This document shows, piece after piece, positions 56,759 through 64,000 of a DNA stretch of 64,000 nucleotides. Each line of letters starts with the position of its first letter. Position 1 is the first letter of the stretch. Location: assembly GCF_014358015.1 (NCBI RefSeq), contig NZ_JACONV010000011.1, positions 62,001 through 126,000 on the forward strand, written 5' to 3'. The notes below the pieces were generated by a model, which saw nothing but the letters and a program-made list of their open reading frames with translations, had not been told where the DNA came from and did no database searches. The position numbers and the translations under genes were made by a program. Source of the stretch: Pseudomonas triticifolii (GTDB lineage: Bacteria > Pseudomonadota > Gammaproteobacteria > Pseudomonadales > Pseudomonadaceae).

Positions 56759-57962
56759 GGGGCGTCTCCTCGGCGAAGTCGCTTTCCTTGAACTCGGCCT
56801 CTTCACTGCCCATGTTGTTGCGCGACTCCCACTCGATACGCAGTAGCAAGCCAAGGCTTGCACAGCAGATCACCAACGAACTGCCGCCGTAACTGAGGAA
56901 CGGCAAGGTCAGACCCTTGGTAGGCAACAGGCCGACGTTCACGCCGATGTTGATCAGGAACTGACCGATCCACAGGAACGACAGACCGTACGCGACGTAG
57001 GCACCAAAGAACTGTTTGGCCCGTTCTGCCCACATGCCGATGTACATGCCACGGATACTGACGAACAGGAACAAGGCGACGGTCAGCAACGACCCCACCA
57101 CGCCCAGCTCTTCAGCGAGCACGGAGAACACGAAGTCGGTATGCGCTTCCGGCAGATAGAATTGTTTCTGAACGCTGTTGCCAAGGCCCACGCCGAACCA
57201 TTCGCCGCGACCAAAGGCGATCAACGCTTGGGTCAACTGGTAGCCGGAACCGAACTGGTCAGCCCATGGGTCGGTGAAGTTGGTCAGACGCGCCATCCGG
57301 TAAGGCTGAGCCTGTACCAGCACCACGACCGACACGACAGCCAGCACCACCATCAGCGAGAAGCGGAAAAGGCCCACACCGCCGAGAAACAGCATCGCGG
57401 CCGCAGCGCCCATCATCACGACCGTTGCGCCGAAGTCAGGCTCCATCAGCAACAGCCCCGCCATCGGCAGCAGCACGATGAACGGCTTGAAGAAACCCAT
57501 CCAGCTCTCGCGCACTTCCTGCTGACGACGAATCAGGTAGCCGGCCAGGAAGATCACGACGAACACCTTGGCGATTTCCGACGGCTGCACGTTGAACGCA
57601 CCGAAGCCGATCCAGCGCATCGAACCATTGACCTCGCGTCCGATACCGGGCACCAGCACCATCAGCAGCAGGCCGAAGGCACCGATCAGCATCAGCCAGC
57701 CCAGACGTTGCCAGGTGGCAACCGGGATCAACATGGTCACGCCGCACGCGCCCAGGCCGATCAGCAGATAGACCAGATGGCGGGTCATCATGTACAGCGT
57801 ATTGCCCGATTGCACGGCCGCCACTTCCGACGACGCGGAAGTAATCATTACCAGACCCAGGCCCAGCAACGCGAGACAGCCAACCAGCATCGGGAAGTCG
57901 AGGTCGATGCCCCGTCCGCTGATCAGGGGCGATGGGTACGGCTTGATCACACCGAAGATCAT
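56748..57962 (-). CDS. ftsW: Lipid II polymerase / division protein FtsW
   Basis: 404 residues from the second possible start (MIFGVIKPYPSPL); a GTG or ATG a few codons upstream is also open. About ten membrane helices and the SEDS signatures (MRWIGFGAFNVQPSEIAK and GSGYQLTQALIAFGRGEWFGVGLGNS) are present. FtsW polymerises septal peptidoglycan with FtsI. The protein ends in an acidic cytosolic tail. Overlaps murD by 4 bp. Confidence 0.96.
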   Translation of the reverse strand: MIFGVIKPYPSPLISGRGIDLDFPMLVGCLALLGLGLVMITSASSEVAAVQSGNTLYMMTRHLVYLLIGLGACGVTMLIPVATWQRLGWLMLIGAFGLLLMVLVPGIGREVNGSMRWIGFGAFNVQPSEIAKVFVVIFLAGYLIRRQQEVRESWMGFFKPFIVLLPMAGLLLMEPDFGATVVMMGAAAAMLFLGGVGLFRFSLMVVLAVVSVVVLVQAQPYRMARLTNFTDPWADQFGSGYQLTQALIAFGRGEWFGVGLGNSVQKQFYLPEAHTDFVFSVLAEELGVVGSLLTVALFLFVSIRGMYIGMWAERAKQFFGAYVAYGLSFLWIGQFLINIGVNVGLLPTKGLTLPFLSYGGSSLVICCASLGLLLRIEWESRNNMGSEEAEFKESDFAEETPHGR

Positions 57963-59305
57963 GACAAGCACTCCACTGCCTGCGCGAACACTCGCCCGCG
58001 CTCTTCATAATTCTTGAACATGTCCAGACTGGCGCAGGCCGGGGACAGCAATACAGCGTCGCCGTCCTGAGCCCGTTCAGCGCTGCGCTCGACCGCCGCT
58101 TGCAGCGTGTCGACACGGACCAGCGGTACGGCGTCGCCCAGTGCCGCAGCGAGCCGCTCGGCATCACGCCCCAGCAGCACGACCGTGCGGCAATGCGCAG
58201 CGACGGCCGAACGCAGAGCGCCGAAATCAGCGCCTTTGCCATCGCCACCGGCGATCAGCACCAGCTTGCCCGGAATGTCGGCACCCAGGCCTTCGATTGC
58301 AGCCAGTGCAGCGCCGACATTGGTGGCTTTCGAATCGTTGTAATAATGAACGCCGTTCAGCTCTCTGACCCACTGACAGCGATGTTCAAGACCTGTGAAC
58401 TCACGCAGTGCAGCGAGCATGGCGTCGAACGGCAGACCCACCGCATGGCCCAACGCCAATGCCGCCAGTGCGTTGGACTGGTTATGGGCGCCGCGCATTT
58501 TCAGGTCACTAACCGGCATCAGGTTTTCGAACTGGAACGCCAGGTACTTTTCGCCGTTCTCTTCACGCAGGCCGAAGCCGTGGAAGTCGGGCTTGTTCAG
58601 ACCGAAGGTCCAGCATGGCAGGCCTTCGCCTATCAGCGGACGAGACAGTGCGTCCTGACGATTGACCACCACCTGACGAGCGCCGCGGAAGATCCGGTGC
58701 TTGGCCAGATGGTAGGCAGGCAGGCCGCTGTAACGGTCCATGTGGTCTTCGCTGATGTTCAACACAGTCGCCACTTCGGCGTTGAGCTGATCGGTGGTCT
58801 CCAGTTGAAAGCTGGACAGCTCCATCACGTACAGCTCGACGTCGTCGCTGAGCAGATCCAGCGCCGGCGTACCCAGATTACCGCCCACGGCAACGCGCTT
58901 GCCGGCTGCCACGGCCATCTCGCCAACCAGCGTCGTGACGGTGCTTTTCGCATTGGAACCGGTGATGGCCACGATGGGCGCTTTCGCGTAGCGCGCGAAC
59001 AGTTCGATATCGCCCGCCATCTTCACGCCACGCGCCTGCGCCTGCTGCAAGGCAGGCGTCGCGAGGGCAAGACCCGGGCTGACGTAGACTTCGTCGGCAC
59101 GGCAGAGGAACTCCACGTCCAGCTCGCCACAACGCACGTCCACCTGCGGGTAATCCCGGCGCAAGGTCGCCAGTTCCGGCGGATTCTCCCGCGTGTCGGC
59201 CACGGCAAACGACACGCCCTGGTTCGCCAGGAAGCGAACCAGGGACATGCCGCTTTTGCCTAGACCCACGACAATGCGGAAGCGGTCGGAAACGATCAGG
59301 GACAC
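57959..59305 (-). CDS. murD: UDP-N-acetylmuramoyl-L-alanine--D-glutamate ligase MurD
   Basis: 448 residues from a GTG. N-terminal VGLGKSGMSLVRFL (about 13-26) binds the UDP substrate. The ATP loop reads TGSNAKSTVTT (Ala in place of the more common Gly), and the C-terminal domain has YYNDSKATN and IAGGDGKGADF. It adds D-Glu to UDP-MurNAc-L-Ala. It starts 5 bp after the mraY stop. Confidence 0.96.
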   Translation of the reverse strand: MSLIVSDRFRIVVGLGKSGMSLVRFLANQGVSFAVADTRENPPELATLRRDYPQVDVRCGELDVEFLCRADEVYVSPGLALATPALQQAQARGVKMAGDIELFARYAKAPIVAITGSNAKSTVTTLVGEMAVAAGKRVAVGGNLGTPALDLLSDDVELYVMELSSFQLETTDQLNAEVATVLNISEDHMDRYSGLPAYHLAKHRIFRGARQVVVNRQDALSRPLIGEGLPCWTFGLNKPDFHGFGLREENGEKYLAFQFENLMPVSDLKMRGAHNQSNALAALALGHAVGLPFDAMLAALREFTGLEHRCQWVRELNGVHYYNDSKATNVGAALAAIEGLGADIPGKLVLIAGGDGKGADFGALRSAVAAHCRTVVLLGRDAERLAAALGDAVPLVRVDTLQAAVERSAERAQDGDAVLLSPACASLDMFKNYEERGRVFAQAVECLS

Positions 59306-59310
59306 TCGCT

Positions 59311-60393
59311 CTACCTCAGTTTCAGCGTGGCAAGGCCGATCAGCACGAGAATCACGGTGATGATCCAGAAACGGACGATCACGCGTGGCTCGGGCCAGCC
59401 TTTGAGTTCAAAGTGGTGGTGGATGGGCGCCATGCGGAAAACCCGGCGACCGGTCAGTTTGAAAGACGCAACCTGAATGACCACTGAAAGGGTTTCCATC
59501 ACGAACACGCCGCCCATGATGAACAGCACGATTTCCTGACGGACGATCACTGCCATGGTGCCCAGTGCAGCGCCCAGCGCCAGTGCACCGACGTCGCCCA
59601 TGAAGACCTGGGCCGGATAGGTGTTGAACCAGAGGAACCCCAGTCCCGCCCCGATCAATGCCCCGGAGAACACAATCAATTCGCCCGCCCCCGGTACATA
59701 GGGAATCAGCAGGTATTCAGCGAATTTCACGTTACCCGACAGGTAGCAGAAGATACCCAGCGCGCCGCCAACCATCACGGTCGGCATGATCGCCAGACCG
59801 TCCAGGCCGTCGGTCAGGTTGACCGCGTTGCTGGAGCCGACGATCACGAAATAGGTCAGCACCACGAAACCGATGCCCAACGGGATGCGGACATCCTTGA
59901 GCATCGGCACGATCAATGTGGTTTCGGTGGCCGAAGGCGCGGTCGTATAAAGGAAGATCGCAGCACACAGACCGAACACCGACTGCCAGAAGTACTTCCA
60001 GCGGCTGGGCAGGCCACGGGAGTTCTTTTCGATGACCTTGCGGTAGTCGTCGACCCAGCCAATGGCACCGAACAGCAGGGTGACGAGCAGCACGACCCAT
60101 ACATAGCGGTTGCTCAAGTCAGCCCACAGCAAGGTGCTGATGCCGATGGAGGAAAGAATCAGCGCGCCGCCCATGGTGGGCGTGCCCGATTTGGACAAGT
60201 GCGATTGCGGACCGTCGTTGCGCACGGACTGACCGATCTGACGCATCTGCAGGGTACGGATCATCCATGGGCCCAGGCACAGCGAAAGCGTCAGCGCAGT
60301 GAGCACGCCAAGGATCCCGCGCAGCGACAGGTACTGAAAGACTGCGAAGCCTTTGTAGAACTGTTGTAAGAACTCGGCCAACAGCAGCAGCAT
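59311..60393 (-). CDS. mraY: Phospho-MurNAc-pentapeptide translocase MraY
   Basis: 360 residues, about ten membrane helices. Conserved loops are present: [25 protein letters not shown] with the catalytic Asp pair (about 114-115), [10 protein letters not shown] and [11 protein letters not shown], and [13 protein letters not shown] near the end. It makes lipid I from UDP-MurNAc-pentapeptide and undecaprenyl phosphate. The ATG overlaps the murF TGA by 1 bp (TGATG). Confidence 0.97.
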   Translation of the reverse strand: MLLLLAEFLQQFYKGFAVFQYLSLRGILGVLTALTLSLCLGPWMIRTLQMRQIGQSVRNDGPQSHLSKSGTPTMGGALILSSIGISTLLWADLSNRYVWVVLLVTLLFGAIGWVDDYRKVIEKNSRGLPSRWKYFWQSVFGLCAAIFLYTTAPSATETTLIVPMLKDVRIPLGIGFVVLTYFVIVGSSNAVNLTDGLDGLAIMPTVMVGGALGIFCYLSGNVKFAEYLLIPYVPGAGELIVFSGALIGAGLGFLWFNTYPAQVFMGDVGALALGAALGTMAVIVRQEIVLFIMGGVFVMETLSVVIQVASFKLTGRRVFRMAPIHHHFELKGWPEPRVIVRFWIITVILVLIGLATLKLR

Positions 60394-61763
60394 CAATGTT
60401 TCTCCAGGCTAGAACCGCACAAGGCAGCCACGATGTTTTCCATCGCGGCGCTGCGCGAACCCTTGATCAATAAAGTGGTGTTTTTGTCTTGTTCAGCGCC
60501 CAGCGCTTCGATCAGCTCGGCCTGGGTGATGAAGTGGCGCGCATGCGGGCCAAAAGCGCTCACGGCGTGTGTCATCAGGGGCCCCACGGTATACAGCGCA
60601 GAAACCTTGCCGGCAGCGTAGGCACCCACGTCATGGTGGCCCTGCTCGGCCCACTCACCCAGCTCGCCGATGTCGCCCAGCACCAGAACGGTACGTCCCG
60701 CAAAGCTGGTCAGCAGATCAACAGCAGCGTTTACCGAAGACGGGTTAGCGTTGTAGGTGTCGTCAATCACGCGCATGCCATTGCTGGCAATGTGCGCAAC
60801 GGCGCGGCCCTTGACCGGCTGCACGTCGTTCAGGCCAGCAACGATGCCTTCAAGGCTCACGCCCAGCGCGCAGGCAGCAGCAGCGGCGGCCAGCGCGTTG
60901 GTCACGTTGTGTGTGCCCAGCAGATTCAGTTGTACCCGCGCAGAACCCAGCGGGCTGTTGAATACGAACCCCGGGCATCCACGTGCATCGCGGCTGAGGT
61001 CGCTGGCGTGCAGGTCGGCAGCAGCGTTGCTCAATGCAAACGTCAGCACCTTGCGATCGCCTGCACGCGTGCGCCAGATCGGGAATGCCTTGTCATCAAG
61101 ATTCAGGACGGCCGTACCGCTGGCGTTGAGCCCCTCGATAATTTCGCCCTTGGCTTCGACGATGCGATCAGGACCGCCAAACTCGCCGACATGGGCTGTG
61201 CCTGCGTTGGTGAGAATGGCCACATGAGGTTGGGTCAGGCTCACGGTAAACGCGATTTCCCCGACGCGCGACGCACCCAGCTCGATGACCGCAGCGGCGT
61301 GCTCGGCGCCCAGTTCCAGCAGCGTCAATGGCACGCCCAGTTCGTTGTTCAGATTGCCACGGGTCGCGAGCACAGAACCCCGCGTACGCAAAATGCTGGC
61401 GAGCATCTCCTTGACCGTGGTCTTGCCGCTGGAACCGGTCACGGCGGCAACCGGCCGGTCAACGAAGGCATTGCGATTCATCGCGCCCAATTGCGCCAGT
61501 GCCTTGCGGGTATCCAGCACCACCAGTTGCGGCAAGCTCGCGCCCACCACTTCACGCTCGACCAGAGCACCCACAGCGCCGCTGGCAGCGACCTGCTCCA
61601 GGTATTCATGCCCATCGAAACGAGGGCCGGTCAGCGCCACGAACAGCTGGCCGGGCTTGATCGCACGGCTGTCGGTGCTGACACCGTCAAAGCTGCAGTC
61701 GTTGCCCACCAGACGGGCATCGAGCGGGGCAGTCAGTTCGCTGAAGGTCAATGGCTTAAGCAT
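60393..61763 (-). CDS. murF: UDP-MurNAc-tripeptide--D-Ala-D-Ala ligase MurF
   Basis: 456 residues. ATP loop [12 protein letters not shown] (about 110-121), the conserved [10 protein letters not shown] and a C-terminal [16 protein letters not shown] are present. It adds the D-Ala-D-Ala dipeptide made by DdlB. Overlaps the murE stop by 8 bp and the mraY start by 1 bp. Confidence 0.97.
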   Translation of the reverse strand: MLKPLTFSELTAPLDARLVGNDCSFDGVSTDSRAIKPGQLFVALTGPRFDGHEYLEQVAASGAVGALVEREVVGASLPQLVVLDTRKALAQLGAMNRNAFVDRPVAAVTGSSGKTTVKEMLASILRTRGSVLATRGNLNNELGVPLTLLELGAEHAAAVIELGASRVGEIAFTVSLTQPHVAILTNAGTAHVGEFGGPDRIVEAKGEIIEGLNASGTAVLNLDDKAFPIWRTRAGDRKVLTFALSNAAADLHASDLSRDARGCPGFVFNSPLGSARVQLNLLGTHNVTNALAAAAAACALGVSLEGIVAGLNDVQPVKGRAVAHIASNGMRVIDDTYNANPSSVNAAVDLLTSFAGRTVLVLGDIGELGEWAEQGHHDVGAYAAGKVSALYTVGPLMTHAVSAFGPHARHFITQAELIEALGAEQDKNTTLLIKGSRSAAMENIVAALCGSSLEKH

Positions 61764-63218
61764 GCGCAGGCTCCCAGGCGGCCAAGGCTTTCGCAGCCTC
61801 TTCCAGATCGGAGAAGGCCTGACGCTGACCGTCGATTTCCTGATAGTCCTCGTGCCCTTTGCCAGCCAGCACGACTACGTCATCGGCTCTGGCGCTGGCG
61901 ATCATTTGCGCAATGGCCTGACCGCGACCTTCAATGAACGTCACCTTGTCAGCGGCAGCGAAACCGGCACGGATATCATCGAAGATCCGGGCAGGCGCTT
62001 CGCTGCGAGGGTTGTCATCCGTCACCAGCACACCATCGGCCAGTCGCTCGACCACTTCGGCCATCAACGGGCGCTTGCCGCGATCCCGATCACCGCCGCA
62101 ACCAAACAGACACAACAACCGACCCTTGGCGTGCGGGCGCAAGGCTTCCAGTACTTTTTCCAGCGCATCGGGCGTGTGAGCGTAATCGACCACGACCAAC
62201 GGCTTGTCGGCACCACCCAGACGCTGCATGCGTCCGACCGGGCCTTCGAGTTTCGGCAGCACCTTGAGGATTTCGTCCAGCGCGTAATCCAGACCGAGCA
62301 AGGCGCCGATTGCGGCCAGTACGTTGCTCAGGTTGAAACGTCCCAGCAGACTGCTGCGCAGGAAATGCTCACCCTGCGGAGTCACCAGCGTGGCGCGTAC
62401 GCCATCGTCGTCGAACTTTGCGTCGCGGCAATAAAGATACGCAGCGCTGTCGAGCAAGCTGTAGGTGATCAACCGTGACTCATGCTTGTTAGCCGCAAGC
62501 TCGCGACCGAATGCGTCATCCAGGTTAATGACCCGGCAGCGCAGGTCAGGCCAGGCAAACAGCTTGGCCTTGGCCGCACCGTAAGCCTGCATGGTGCCGT
62601 GATAATCCAGATGGTCCCGGGACAGGTTGGTCAGCACCGCGACATCGAAAGCCAGCGCAGTCGCCCGCCCTTGATCCAGACCGTGAGAGGACACTTCCAT
62701 CGCGACAGCGCGTGCGCCCGCCTGCCTGAGGTCGGTCAGCGTCGCCTGCACGGCAATCGGGTCCGGCGTGGTGTGGCGGCCGCTCTGCAGGGCGCCATAA
62801 AAGCCGGTGCCCAGCGTGCCGACGATGCCGCAATGCTGACCCAGCAGGTCAAGCGCCTGGGCAACCAGCTGAGTGACGCTGGTCTTGCCGTTGGTGCCGG
62901 TGACGCCAACCAGATTCAGGCTTCGGCTCGAGTCGCCATAAAAGCGACCGGCAATGGCGGACAATTGCGCGGCCAGCCCCTTGACCGGGATCAGCGGCAC
63001 ATCAGTAATCGGTAATACGGTAGCCCCTTCGGACTCGTAAGCGACGGCCGCTGCGCCACGTTGAAGTGCATCGGCAATGTGCGTACGACCATCGACCTTG
63101 AGACCTGGAATCGCCAGGAACAGATCACCCGGACGTACGTTTCGACTGTCCAGAGTCAACTCGCGAATCAGCGCGTCACGGTCGGTATGTGCGAAAAGCT
63201 TGCTCAGATTAAAGGACA

Positions 63219-63219
<1 letters not shown>
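61756..63219 (-). CDS. murE: UDP-MurNAc-L-Ala-D-Glu--meso-diaminopimelate ligase MurE
   Basis: 487 residues from the ATG at 63219, which overlaps the ftsI stop by 1 bp. ATP loop GVTGTNGKTSVTQ (about 108-120) and the substrate motif DNPRSEAP (about 407-414) are seen; the DNPR form indicates meso-diaminopimelate as the added amino acid, as expected in a Gram-negative. It catalyses the third peptide addition of the wall precursor. Confidence 0.97.

Positions 63220-64000
<781 letters not shown>

Overview
The window is a stretch of a Pseudomonas chromosome, most likely from the P. syringae complex. The gene order lysE-sodB-bifA-icmP ... inaA-colS-colR-PAP2-groEL-groES-fxsA ... ampG-mscS-yajQ-panE ... 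argJ-secA-dciA-lpxC-ftsZ closely follows the block I remember from P. aeruginosa around PA4365-PA4418. The codon use is GC-rich, and the intergenic repeats carry the GTGGGAGCGAGCTTGCTCGCGA palindrome typical of Pseudomonas REP elements. The species call is inference; the genus is secure.

Layout. 1-4.9 kb: the end of a LysE-type exporter, iron superoxide dismutase, the c-di-GMP phosphodiesterase BifA (degenerate GGDQF, intact EAL) and the imelysin lipoprotein IcmP behind a possible Fur box. 5.1-10.5 kb: a three-gene type VI secretion cargo module (DUF4123 adaptor, VasX-like 1159-residue effector, DUF6708 membrane protein as probable immunity protein) with low-GC patches, lying between icmP and the next iron-associated genes. 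10.6-14.3 kb: di-haem oxidoreductase, second imelysin and DUF1513 protein, a probable periplasmic iron-handling operon. 14.3-22.7 kb (minus): a PspA / YqiJ-like / flotillin / giant DUF3686 AAA+ ATPase operon, a candidate membrane-integrity machine. 23.1-27.9 kb: methyltransferase-InaA-small exported protein, ColS-ColR and a PAP2 phosphatase. Near-consensus ColR boxes precede both the methyltransferase operon and the PAP2 gene. 28-30.7 kb: groESL with a sigma-32-like promoter, and fxsA. 30.8-41.7 kb: HugZ-like flavin protein, SDR, DUF481 outer-membrane protein, alkyltransferase-like protein, AmpG, two paralogous small membrane proteins, MscS channel, YajQ, PanE-like reductase, an orphan sensor kinase and a cobalamin adenosyltransferase. 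41.66-42.3 kb: a three-unit tandem array of paired REP sequences. 42.3-48.8 kb: Nudix-ThiE fusion, GST, ArgJ, SecA and DciA. 48.8-64 kb (minus): lpxC and the division/cell-wall cluster ftsZ-ftsA-ftsQ-ddlB-murC-murG-ftsW-murD-mraY-murF-murE-ftsI, cut by the window end inside ftsI.

How it fits together. Much of the window deals with the cell envelope: peptidoglycan precursor synthesis and division (dcw), lipid A commitment (LpxC), muropeptide recycling (AmpG), protein export (SecA), metal- and damage-responsive envelope control (ColRS with its likely targets), membrane stress (PspA/flotillin) and anti-competitor membrane attack (VasX-like cargo). No tRNA, rRNA, CRISPR array, insertion sequence or phage was seen. 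Start sites were moved from the longest reading frame where ribosome binding sites or family alignment favoured it.
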